Positions 25,393-35,156 of a DNA stretch of 64,000 nt are shown here, in pieces. Position numbers and translations under genes: made by a program. The first letter of the stretch is position 1, and every line of letters starts with the position of its first letter. The notes below the pieces were generated by a model. That model worked only from the letters and a program-made list of their open reading frames with translations. It was not told the DNA's origin and ran no database searches. The stretch is from Wolfiporia cocos (taxonomy: Eukaryota; Basidiomycota; Agaricomycetes; Polyporales; Phaeolaceae): NCBI GenBank assembly GCA_029448655.1, contig JACCLO010000007.1, positions 3,100,001-3,164,000 on the forward strand, in the 5' to 3' direction.

Positions 25393-28300
25393 TTATTTCC
25401 CTGTTGATCCAAATCCTCCTTCCTTTCGAGTTCCCATGTTTCCGTATAGCCTGTCATATCCTGCTATACCAATGATGTTCTCTTCTGGTGTAGGTGTTGG
25501 TAGGAGTATCAACTGCGCAACTTTGTCAGTTTGATTAATATGCGCGTAGTCATTACCAAGATTTCGGATCATGACTTTGATTGCTCCTCTGTAGTCCCAG
25601 TCTAGGACTCCTCCAACGACTAGTAGGTCTTTCATTGCCATACTTGATCGTGTCATGAGTTGTCCGTAGTACCCGTAAGGTGGTAGGAACTTGAGTCCAG
25701 TGGGTATTATTCCTAGCTTTCCGGGGGGAATAGCTATGTCTGCAGTAGACTGAATGTCGTATCCTGCTGAATGGGTAGTACCTTTTGAGGGGTACTGGGT
25801 TCCCGCTATTTCAGGGTTGAAATCTTTTGCAAAGATTAATTCTTTGTTGAAGATTACATTGTCGTCGACGAAGTTTCCGAAGGGGTCTCTTTTAACCCAT
25901 CTGGATTCTGGTTTGAGATCCTTTTCAGGTACCTCATCGCCAGTATCATATCCTTCGGATTCATCTTCGTCGTCGTTGTTGTTTTCTGTAGCCCAGTCGT
26001 CTGGCCATAGGAAACGATCTCCCACTTTCCAGTTGGGATCATCGTCTGGCTCAGCTACCGCTACTTGATGTAGTATTGGAACATTGCGAGTTGATCTTCT
26101 TGTTCCTTTTACTGGTGTAGTGGCGTCGAACGCCTTAGCTTTGTACTCATTAAGTACTTCGATGGCTCCTTCGAGATTGTCTTCAGGTTCCCATGTATCG
26201 GATTCCTGAGTTGTGTCTTTCCAGTGAATTAGGAATTCGGTCTTTCCCTGTTTTCTTCGATGACTTAGGATAGACTCTACTTCCCATTCATTTGGTTCGT
26301 CTCCCTCTATTTCTAGTAGGGGTTGAGGTTGTCCATCGATCTTTGAGGTTTGGTATGGATAAAGTTTGGAGGCATGGAATACCGGGTGGTACGCTCTGTA
26401 TTGTGACCCCATCCTTAGTTTGAACGTTACTTTAGATAACTGTTCAATGATTGTGAATGGGCCAATGCCCCTAGGGGCCAGACTGCGTTCCGTTGTTTGG
26501 TAGTCCTTGGTTCGAACCATGACTCTACCTCCGACCTTGAAGGGTGTTTCTTTCTTCCCTTGGTCTGCATACCATTTCCATCGTTCTCCTGCTACTTGCA
26601 TTGCTGCTTTGGCTTGGGATTGTGCATTCCATCGTTTCTGTGCGATCTCATTGAGATCCTCATTGTTAGAAACTTCTATGCTGTTAGGACCGGCTCTCGG
26701 ATGTCTTCCTAATTCTAAATAGAACGGGGAATACTTCGTGGTCTCTGATGCTACGTTGTTGTAAGCAAATTCGGCCGTTGGTAAGAAGCTGGTCCAGTTG
26801 TCTTTTTCGTAGGTGTTGACATAACACCTTAGGTACTGCTCGAGTGTTTGATTTACTCTTTCAGTTTGTCCATCAGCTTGAGGATGGTATGCAGTGGTCA
26901 TCGATCTTTCGATATTGAGAGTTCGACACCATTGCTTGAATAGTTCTGACGAGAACTGTACTCCTCTATCTGATATGATTTGTTTTGGTAGCCCATGCAG
27001 AGGGTAGAACCTTCCGTATAGGACCGTGGCTAGGTCTTTAGTTCCAAAGCTTGAACTAATTGGATAGAAGTGTGCACGCTTGGTAAGACGGTCTACTATG
27101 ACCATAATTGAGTCGACTGTCTTTGTGCCTGATTTTGCCTTTGGTAGATACATGATGAAGTCGCATGTGATTGTGTCCCAGGGGGCCTCTGGTACTGGAT
27201 TTGGTTGAAGCATTCCATAGGGCTTTTCAGACCTATTCTTCATTCGTTGACATGTGTCGCATCCAGCAATGTAGTTCTTTACGTAGGTGTTGATGGAAGG
27301 CCACCAGTAGTTTCTGGTGAGAAGCTCATACGTCTTCCATTGCCCGAAATGTCCTGCTGTAGGGTGATCGTGGTGTATTTCTACAACCTTTCTTCTGATC
27401 TCCGCTACGTCTGGCACATAGACTTTACCATTGTGTAGTAAAAGTCCATTTTCGAAGTTCCATTGTTTCAACTCCTTTTTGAACTCTCTTGGCCCAGTGG
27501 CTAGAAGTGCTTTATACTTCTTGGTGACTTCGTCGTTGATTAAGGCTAATCTGATATCCTCTAAGATATCGTTGTTTACTGTTCCTGGAACTTCATGTTG
27601 TTCCGAAGTAATTGCTCTTACGGCAAATTCTTCTGCAAAAAATTCCGGTTTGAGGAGGATGTTGTCTCTATTATCGAGTTCCACCCCCTCCTCATGGTCT
27701 GACCTCCTGGACAGAGGGTCTGCTGTAAGCATTGTCTTTCCAGGCTTGTGGTATAGCTTAAAGTTGAAGCGAGTTAGGTATAGTGCCCATCTCGCTTGTC
27801 TCCTTGTGAGTTTTTGTGCTGTTTTGAAATAGGTCAGGTTCATATGATCTGTCCATATTTCAAACGGCAATTGATGTCCTTCGAGATAGTGTCGCCATTC
27901 TTCTAGCGCTCGAATGATTGCTAGAAGTTCCTTGTCGTATATCTCGTAGTTACGTTCTGGTTCCGTCATTGACTTTGAATAGTACGCAACGGGATGATAT
28001 TTGTTATCCGTTGGGTCTAGTTGTGATAGGACGGCTCCCGTGGCGAAGTCAGAAGCATCTGACTCGATTCTAAATGGTTGATCCTGGTCTGGTATTCTCA
28101 GGATTGGTGCAGTTGTAAAAGCTTTCTTTAATTCGTCGAAAGCTGTTTGTTGTTCTTCACCCCAAGACCATTCCTGGTTCTTGCGGGTAAGACTTGTGAG
28201 AGGCTTGACTATGCGTGAAAAGTCCTTGATGAATCGCCTATAGAAATTGGCGAATCCTAAGAATGCTTGGACTTCTTTCACTCTCCTTGGTTCAGGCTAT

Positions 28301-29802
28301 GCTTGGACCCTATCGTATTTTGTTGGATCCATTGCCACCTTTCCTTTGGAGATAATCATTCCTAAATATTCAATTGAAGATTGTTCGAAGAAACATTTCT
28401 CCGGCTTCGCATATAAGTCACAATCATGGAGCCTTTTCAGAACTCCTTTGACTATTCGTCGGTGCTCCGCGAGGTCGTTTCCAAAGATGAGGATATCATC
28501 TAAATAGACGATTACTTTGCCTGACCGAATAAAATCGTCAAGGACGTTGTTCATCATTGCTTGGAACGTTCCTGGAGCATTGCAGAAACCAAAGTACATT
28601 ACGGTGGCTTCGTATAGTCCACGATGCGTTGTAAACGCTGTTTTCCATTTGTCGCCTTCTTTGATCCGTATGTTGTTGTACCCCCATCGTAAGTCTATCT
28701 TGGTAAAGATTGATGCTTGAGCAAGTTGGTCAATCAATTCCGATATCCTGGGGATTGGGTACTTGTTTTGTACTGTGATTTCATTGAGTTTTCGGTAGTC
28801 TACTACCATACGAAGTCCTCCGTCCTTTTTCTTTACAAAGAATACAGGGGAGGCGAAGGGTGATTGTGACGGTTGAATATATCCTTTGGCAAGTTCCTCG
28901 TCGATCCATTGGTCGAGCGAGTTCCTTTCTGTTGGTGCCATCGGATATGGTTTTGCAGGTTTAGGGAATTCGGCACCCTTTTTGATATCGATTGCGTGAT
29001 CGTATTCTTTCCTTGTTGGCATGCGATAGCTTGCTTGTTGGGAAAATACGGTTGGTCCGAATTCCTGGTATTCCTTTGGTACTAGGGTCTGCCATTTTTC
29101 AATGGAGACCGGGGTTTCTCCTTTGTGGTTCAGTGTCGCTTCTACTAGTTGTGCGAATACTGTAGCATCTTCGTCATTGAGGGTGCTTAACCAATTAACA
29201 AAGGGGTTGCTGGGTTCTATCTCTCCTATCGTATCGATAGGGAGATCCCAGATTGTAATGTCCTTCTCTTCGAGATCGGTATTCTCTTCGTATGAAGGTT
29301 TGCTTGGAGGTGACTTATGGATACATCGGTCTTTGCAGCGCGAGTAATCCATCTCTCCTTTAACCCAGTCAAAGTGTGGGTTATGTTTCCTTAGCCAGTC
29401 ATACCCGAGAATTAGGTCGTGTCCATGGATCTTCATGACCGCAAGTCCTATCTTTTCCTTGTGATCTTCATGAACCATGTATGCTTTCACCAATTCTTTC
29501 ATCTGACCATTCGAGTTTGTTGTTCCATCCGCATTATGAACATTAAGAGGTGGATTTAGGACTCCCGTAATAAGTTTGTTTTCTTTTACGTAGTCGCTAT
29601 TGATGACTGATAATGAAGCACCAGAGTCGACTAGTGCTTTTGCTTGTACTTTCTGCCCATATACCCAGAGGGTAACCTCAATCCGAAAGGATTTAGTTAC
29701 TTCGAGCGCATCGTTTTTCTTTTTCAAGAAGTTTATTCTCTCTGGTACCGATATACAGGACTTATATACATTATTGGGGACCGCACATGGACAAGCTTTC
29801 AC
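25393..29802 (-). pseudogene. pol: Gypsy pol with C-terminal dUTPase, one amber codon
   Basis: One frame spans 29802 to 25393 (1,470 codons including both stops) and is interrupted only by TAG at 28297-28299, in the context RVQA-stop-PEPRRVKEV, where relatives usually have Trp. Domains in order: aspartic protease (ALVDSGASLSVIN, about 29,620); reverse transcriptase (VDYRKLNEIT, FTKIDLRWGYNNI, VIVYLDDILIF near 28,500); RNase H (ESDASDFATGAVLSQ); zinc-binding integrase region (HH...CDTCQ, about 27,240-27,390) and integrase core (DTITCDFI to SETTKYSPF, about 27,180-26,730); chromodomain (EWEVESILSHRR...EFLIHWK...DTWEPEDN, about 26,290-26,130); and a dUTPase at the end. There is no ATG at the left border: the frame overlaps gag and needs a -1 frameshift or re-initiation at the GTG. 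The amber would truncate the product at the start of RNase H. Confidence 0.92.
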
Positions 29803-31634
29803 ATGCGATCGAAGTAGAAATCCGGATTGATCAGATCCGAACCGGGGCTGCCTCTATGAGGCTCGTAGATAGGTGATGGTGCCCGGGGGGGTTCCGGCAC
29901 TTCCTCGATGCATGATACTTGAGGAGCGGTTTCTGCTTCCTCAGTTACGTCGGGTACCCACGTCGTAGTGGTTACCGTTCGAACGTACTTCCCCTTCCCC
30001 TTCGGTGGTGAAGTTCCCGAGGGGGCTGTTGCCGGTGCCGTCTTGTTGACGGGCTTAGCCTTGCAGACTTTGTACCCTGTGGTACAGTTGTCGCGCCCGC
30101 ACTGTGTGCATTTCTGCTGTGGGGCTTTTAGGACGTGCCTTTTTAGGCTGTCCACGTAGTACCAGTATGCACCGGTACGTGCGTCTGCTGGGATCGGCTT
30201 GTCCGTTTTTGGTCGGTCGCCACCGCTGGTACCCTTTGCAGGTGCACTGGTTTGCGACGTAGTGATGTTGTTAGAGGTTTTCTTGGCCACCTCCGGGGCC
30301 TTCGTCTTTGCCGCATCGTCTTTGAATATTGAGCCCGTAAGCTCGTGTCGGTACTGGATTTTGTACAACTCGATTGCTTTGTCGAGGTACTTGTCCCAGT
30401 CTGTAGAGATCTGTCCTACTGCCATGACCTCCATGAGAGCGAAGGCATCTACTACCTTCTCCGGCAGGCACTCCTTCAGCTTGTTCAGCATCGTAGTGTT
30501 CTCTGTCCTGGCGTGGCTTTGCAGCACACGCAGACGTCCTGCGTATTTGAAGAAGTCGGCTTTTGCCTTCTTCTTGCCCTCATCCCCGAAGTACTTTTCG
30601 ATTTCCTTCAGGGCGATTTCCTTCTCCGACTTCTTCCCGTAGGTGTTCGTCATTTGTTCTTCGAACTCCTTCCAGGTGCCGAGGGATTGTGTGGGGTCGG
30701 CGGCTTTTGTGATCCGGTCCTGTTGGTACTGGAACGCTTGTCCAGTCAGAGAACGGACCGCCTTAACGATCTGTTCCCTTTCGGTGATGATGCCGGCGTC
30801 GGCGAAGTATAGCTTCATTTTCTGAAGCCATTCCTTCACCGGGGTCTTTGAGTCCTCGCCGTCAAAAGTTGGGGGTTTTTCGACGGGCTGACGAATTGTG
30901 ATTTGCCCTGAGGGCGCGGTTGTGGATGCGGATGTTGCAGCGAGCTGAGCTTCGAGCTGCTTGACTTTGGCCTCTAGCGTTGAGAGGGCTGTGGCGGATG
31001 TGGAGGCGGCGGGTTGCTTTTCGAGTCGCTTGATGCGAGCCTCGAGAAGATCAACCGCGGTTTGGGATACGGTTGCTGTGGTGGAGCTGCTAGACTCCAG
31101 GGTTTCGATTCTTCCTTCCAGGTGCCGGATATAAGCCGTTTGAAGATCGGCTACCTGGAACATCTGTTTAAATCGTGAATCGAGTTGGCGGCGTAGTGTG
31201 TGGACGGCTAGGTCCGAATACGCTTGGCTGACGTCTACCGCCGTGTTTGTTGCGTTCCACCCTATTTCTAGGGGGTCGCGGAGTTGTTCGAGGTCGCCCT
31301 CCACATTGGCGGCCATCGCTTCTCGCACCGTCGTGTCTCCTGGCCATTGGATGGCTTCGGGGGTGCGACGACGGAGTAGTCGGTATACTCCATAGCTATT
31401 GGGGAGTATGGGTTTCCCGGTTGTGGTAGCCGAGATTCGGCTTGCGAGGCTGATGGGCTCTATTTCTGGTAGCACCATTTCCTCCTCTTCCTGCAGGAAC
31501 TCGGGAATGTAGTTCCTGGCCCTCCTCGTGGAACGGACTTCTGTTTCTCCACCCGGGGGCGTAGTACCGACAGGGGTGCGTACGCGAGTGGGTGTGTGAA
31601 CGGGGGACCGTGTCGGGGTTTGTTGTGTAGACAT
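29799..31634 (-). CDS. gag: Gypsy Gag
   Basis: 611 residues from MSTQQTPTRSP. The N-terminal 90 residues are Pro/Thr-rich and basic. A coiled coil lies at about 150-250, with leucine heptads around TLEAKVKQLEAQLAA. The retrotransposon Gag core follows (PPTFDGEDSKTPVKEWLQKM, then LGTWKEFEEQMTNTYG). A short cysteine cluster CTQCGRDNCTTGYKVC stands where a zinc knuckle is expected but does not have the canonical CX2CX4HX4C spacing. The protein forms the virus-like particle and packages the RNA. The gag stop TGA (29799-29801) overlaps the pol frame, which is in the -1 phase. The frame is intact. Confidence 0.88.
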   Translation of the reverse strand: MSTQQTPTRSPVHTPTRVRTPVGTTPPGGETEVRSTRRARNYIPEFLQEEEEMVLPEIEPISLASRISATTTGKPILPNSYGVYRLLRRRTPEAIQWPGDTTVREAMAANVEGDLEQLRDPLEIGWNATNTAVDVSQAYSDLAVHTLRRQLDSRFKQMFQVADLQTAYIRHLEGRIETLESSSSTTATVSQTAVDLLEARIKRLEKQPAASTSATALSTLEAKVKQLEAQLAATSASTTAPSGQITIRQPVEKPPTFDGEDSKTPVKEWLQKMKLYFADAGIITEREQIVKAVRSLTGQAFQYQQDRITKAADPTQSLGTWKEFEEQMTNTYGKKSEKEIALKEIEKYFGDEGKKKAKADFFKYAGRLRVLQSHARTENTTMLNKLKECLPEKVVDAFALMEVMAVGQISTDWDKYLDKAIELYKIQYRHELTGSIFKDDAAKTKAPEVAKKTSNNITTSQTSAPAKGTSGGDRPKTDKPIPADARTGAYWYYVDSLKRHVLKAPQQKCTQCGRDNCTTGYKVCKAKPVNKTAPATAPSGTSPPKGKGKYVRTVTTTTWVPDVTEEAETAPQVSCIEEVPEPPRAPSPIYEPHRGSPGSDLINPDFYFDRM

Positions 31635-31792
31635 GTTTCTACAATGGATCAAGTGTTAGTATCCCGCACTACGGTCGTTCCGTTTCCTTAGATTCCTCGT
31701 ATAGTCCTCTTGAAGTAGTCTATGCCATTTTCTGCCGTGTTTCCAACGCGTTTCATTTCCTATATATAAAATACAAACTAGGTATTGCTACG

Positions 31793-32785
31793 CTAGTCCG
31801 AGTCCTCCTCCATCTGTACGTCCGTGTACTCGTACGAAAACATCCGTGGGAATGAGATGTCGAGCTCCGCAATTTTGCGGACTATGAGCTCGACTTCCAT
31901 ATCGATGTCGTGTTTGAATATTATTCCCATGGTGAGTTTCTTTATGTCGCGGAGGAAGCGACGACGTTCTCCGTTAGTGGTTTGAGAGCATAGGCAGCAT
32001 CTCTTCCAACTGAGTATTGCGACCTCAATGTCCTCGAATTTGTTCATCATGTTGGTGAACGCGTCGGGGTCGCAGGTCGCGTGACGGGCTCGTGCCGTTT
32101 TCTTTACTCGGTCGATTTTGCGCGTTGCTTGCGCTAGCGTGGGCCACCCATTAAGGCAGGCGGCCCATTGGACTTCGTTGCAGGTGACGTCGCGCCAGTC
32201 AATCCATATGGGAAGGGTGTGGCGGATCTCGTCCTTCCAGGCGTGAACCTTCGCTTGGTTCGCTATCCTGACGAGTCGCTCCTCGGCTGTGAACCGACCC
32301 TCTCCGAAGATCATGTAGTCCTCGTGCGCCTGCTTCTTTCTCTCGTAATCCTTGCGTGCTTCTCTCTCGATCTTTTCACACGCAAGTCTCTCGGCAATCT
32401 CCGCTGCTCGAGCAGCTGACTTGGCAAGCTTATCGGCCGCCCGCTTCTCCTCGCGCTTTCGTCTAATCTCAGCGCGCTTCCTCTCCTCCACACCCTCTGC
32501 GTGGATTGCGTCTCGCTCTTCCTGTGTTAGTCGAGCGGGGATATGGGAGACGATCGTGTCGTGTCCCGTCTGCGTCTTCGTGAGGTGAATGCGTCCTCTA
32601 CGATCCGTGCGATAAGGTCGGCCGAGATCTTCGGCAGCTGCTTCGATCTCGGCCTGTCGTCGGCGAAACCTCGCGGCTTCCGTGTTGGTGCTCATTGCCG
32701 CAGTACGAGGGCAAGGGCGGCGAGCAGTGTCGTAGGGGACTGGCCCCTGGTTGGTTGCGTTGGCGTTGGTGCGTTCGGCGGGCAT
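31793..32785 (-). CDS. Extra ORF between 5' LTR and gag, coiled-coil, unknown function
   Basis: 330 residues starting MPAERTNANATNQG at 32785; the frame is open further upstream to 32929 without an ATG, and MSTNTEAARF (about 32,694) is an alternative start. After a basic N-terminal third (RRRQAEIEAAAEDLGRPY, then RRGRIHLTKTQTG) comes a long charged helix of Glu/Lys/Arg/Ala, clearly coiled-coil. The C-terminal half is more globular with conserved-looking Trp and Cys (IDWRDVTCNEVQWAACLNGW, WKRCCLCSQ) and an acidic end MEEDSD. It lies in the same orientation as gag, 158 bp upstream, wholly inside the LTRs. I do not recognise a family. Ty3/gypsy elements normally have nothing but leader here, so this is an accessory gene of the element or a captured host gene. 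The frame is intact. Confidence 0.7.
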   Translation of the reverse strand: MPAERTNANATNQGPVPYDTARRPCPRTAAMSTNTEAARFRRRQAEIEAAAEDLGRPYRTDRRGRIHLTKTQTGHDTIVSHIPARLTQEERDAIHAEGVEERKRAEIRRKREEKRAADKLAKSAARAAEIAERLACEKIEREARKDYERKKQAHEDYMIFGEGRFTAEERLVRIANQAKVHAWKDEIRHTLPIWIDWRDVTCNEVQWAACLNGWPTLAQATRKIDRVKKTARARHATCDPDAFTNMMNKFEDIEVAILSWKRCCLCSQTTNGERRRFLRDIKKLTMGIIFKHDIDMEVELIVRKIAELDISFPRMFSYEYTDVQMEEDSD

Positions 32786-33279
32786 GACTACGTGACTTCC
32801 GTAAGGATCTAGTAAAAGATTATAAAATAGTTTCTTCGTTCCTGTATCTTGATGACGTTCGTGTCGGGGGGAAGGATACTCCGAATTACATCGGGACTCA
32901 GTATTTAGAGATATTACATCTCTTGGCACTGTAGCCGAACCTAGATTCTAAAAGGTCCATGATAACGTATCTAGGCCTCAGCCATAGACGCCACTCTCGG
33001 AGACTTGTTAACTCCGAGATTACGGCTTAAACGCTAGGATAATTCCTTTTAGAACCTCCGCCGAAGCAGTAAGGTTCACCCTTAAGCCATATGGGTCAAG
33101 GCTTTGTGGTAACGTCGAGACGCTACCACCCGCTTAGCCCTGCGGCCCGGGCAACTCATAACGAGTTTGAGTTTGATCCCCCAGAACCCAAATACCTGTT
33201 GTTAGAACGTCTACAGGACCCTGTTGAAAGTGAAAACCCCAGGCCGTAAAGGCAGGGGGTGAATGAAGAACAATCCAAA
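32786..33279 (-). other. 5' leader of the gypsy element
   Basis: Non-coding region between the 5' LTR and the extra ORF. It should hold the primer-binding site (directly left of 33280 in window coordinates) and the packaging signal. No tRNA match was recognised. Confidence 0.6.
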
Positions 33280-33768
33280 TGACCCAAGACTTACTTTGAT
33301 AAGTGTTTTGAGGTTATTGTCGAGGTTGAACGCGTAAGTCGAGTGAAGCAGTAGTTTTAGAAGGCTAATGCAACGTGTCGAAGATGGATTGTTCTGAGGA
33401 CTTAGGCCTTAGAGCGATCACCTTATATACATGTAGGGCACTACTCATGTACTGTCTGCCCTAATGCTACTGGGTCTGTGCGCACCAGCGGTAATGCTGT
33501 GCGCTTGAGTGGAACGTTATAGAAACGTATGGAATAGGCCGCGTAAGCGGTCATGTGAGTTATGAGTCAGTGGAGCGCTACTGATAAGCCGGGCCGCTGA
33601 CGAGTAAGATATGACCATACTTCGAGAACCTTCGAGAGGATTCGAGAAGATGTCATCTTGAGTGGTTAGGGTTGCTAACTACTTTATATATGACTTGTCG
33701 TAGCACAAGTCGTAGAAAATTGGTATAAATACCGGAAAAATTAGGTAAATGCCTAGAAAATTGTGACA
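33280..33768 (-). repeat. 5' LTR of the gypsy element
   Basis: 489 bp, reads as identical to 24865-25353. In element sense this is the promoter-bearing copy; the TATATAAA motif is near 33,681-33,690. Confidence 0.95.
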
Positions 33769-35156
33769 CACCCAGAACTTGGTACATCGTGCGAAGAGGT
33801 ACTTTCCTATAGAAGGCAAGAAATTGCACCAAGTCGACGTAGTACTAGATCTCCGCTATCGTGAGCGAGCTTCAAAAATATTCATAGTACTAGAATCGAT
33901 AACGAATCAACGATGTAATAGTGTTTGAACTCGAGAAGGTGCGAGAAGTTGAGGAAGTGGCTCTGCGCGTATAAACCATTGAGTTTCGTCTATTTCTCCC
34001 GTTGCGCCCCTGCATCAAGCCATTGGTCGATGCTGTTGGGTCTTGTGCGCTTATTCGTACATCTGGAGCCAGTCAATGCTAATCGCATAACCTCTGTACG
34101 TTATTTACGAATGAGATGGTATCACAAATGCGCTATTCGGCGTACCTTCTGCCTCACTATCTCTGTCGCCCACCTTCCACGCCCCACACTGTGTACATCG
34201 TTTTAAGGACTTACTATTCTTTCCTCTCTTCTTCTGAGAGCTGTCCAGCAGCTCTTTGGGTCTTGCGATAAACTCCGTAATGATTGATGCCAATCAAAAA
34301 GGAAATAAACTTACATTGCCCCGAACGCGACAGAAATTTCAGTGCCGTGGCTGTTGGATGTCTCGGTGCATAATTCATGCATTATGAGCTAAATTAAGCT
34401 GTCTAGCTCAAGCAGGGCTGTGGACATGGAATTGTTGGCACAGGGTAGGTTACCAGAAGGATGACTCTCCGAGATGTCAGACATCAGAACCATTGAGAGT
34501 CGAAGAGCCCGTCGCGCTGCAGCAAGGAAGTGCTGTAGCATCTTAGAGGCAGTTTCACATGAAACATTCTGATTATCTCCGAAATTCTTGATCTCCAGCA
34601 CATCCAGTCCTTGGGATTCGTTCACGAGGGCGCGGGAGGAATTAATGAAATACGTCAGATAGGCTAGAATTTCGTCGGGAGATGCTGTCTTCGACGATAT
34701 ATCAATAGCCTCAAACTAAAATTCTGGGGGTACATGAGGCATCTATTCGGAGACACCAAAGTATCAGAATGGCTGGAAGTACAGAAGTCGGAAGACGCGA
34801 GTCGCCCAGACGCGTCGGTGGCTGACCTTCCATATTAGTCAACGCTCGCGGCTGTCGTGTTTTTCTCGGCCACGCTCGCTCCTTTAGCTTCTCTCTCGCA
34901 GTAATAGCGTTACATAGTTTATATTCCCAAGCAACTATCTATCCCATTAGATATGTACCGCTCTTGTTACTGGAAAACCTATAGTGAAACATTATACCGG
35001 AATTTATTTCAGCCACTTAGACTAGTAACGGTTCCTGATGTAGTAACGGATGTACCATTTCTGCCGATCGATGAGATGACGTGATCCTACTAGATAAATT
35101 TCCGGTCGTACGGAGCTTTCACTTAATCCCTCCAACTTTTTTTCGAGGCCCAAACT
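33769..35156. other. Intergenic with possible minus-strand exons
   Basis: Apart from the candidate exons listed separately, nothing is recognisable. It lies between the gypsy element and the DUF6698 pseudogene. Confidence 0.5.
34105..34715 (-). CDS. Possible exons of an unknown minus-strand gene
   Basis: An open stretch from an acceptor-like TTTTAG at about 34,716 down to 34,389 reads FEAIDISSKTASPDEILAYL and continues through NESQGLDVLEIKNFG. A second one, about 34,293-34,105, contains SLKRCTQCGAWKVGDRDSE, which has the look of a small zinc-binding segment. The composition is protein-like, but no start, full splice chain or family could be established. It may be a remnant cut off by the gypsy insertion 340 bp away. 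Confidence 0.3.

Larger units (their letters stand above)
24865..33768 (-). mobile_element. Full-length Ty3/gypsy (chromovirus-type) LTR retrotransposon, 8,904 bp
   Basis: Two 489-bp LTRs that read as identical bound the element. The 5-bp duplication CACCC lies at 24860-24864 and 33769-33773. In the element's own direction (minus) the order is 5' LTR, leader, an extra ORF, gag, pol (protease, reverse transcriptase, RNase H, integrase, chromodomain, dUTPase), polypurine tract and 3' LTR. Identical LTRs mean very recent insertion. Pol carries one in-frame amber codon. The leader after the 5' LTR starts ATTTGGATTGTTC; I could not match it to a known tRNA primer. Confidence 0.95.

Noticed and set aside
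24865..33768. Virus-like insertion with envelope gene
   Set aside because: The extra ORF has no signal peptide, membrane anchor or other envelope feature and lies before gag, so it is not an envelope gene.
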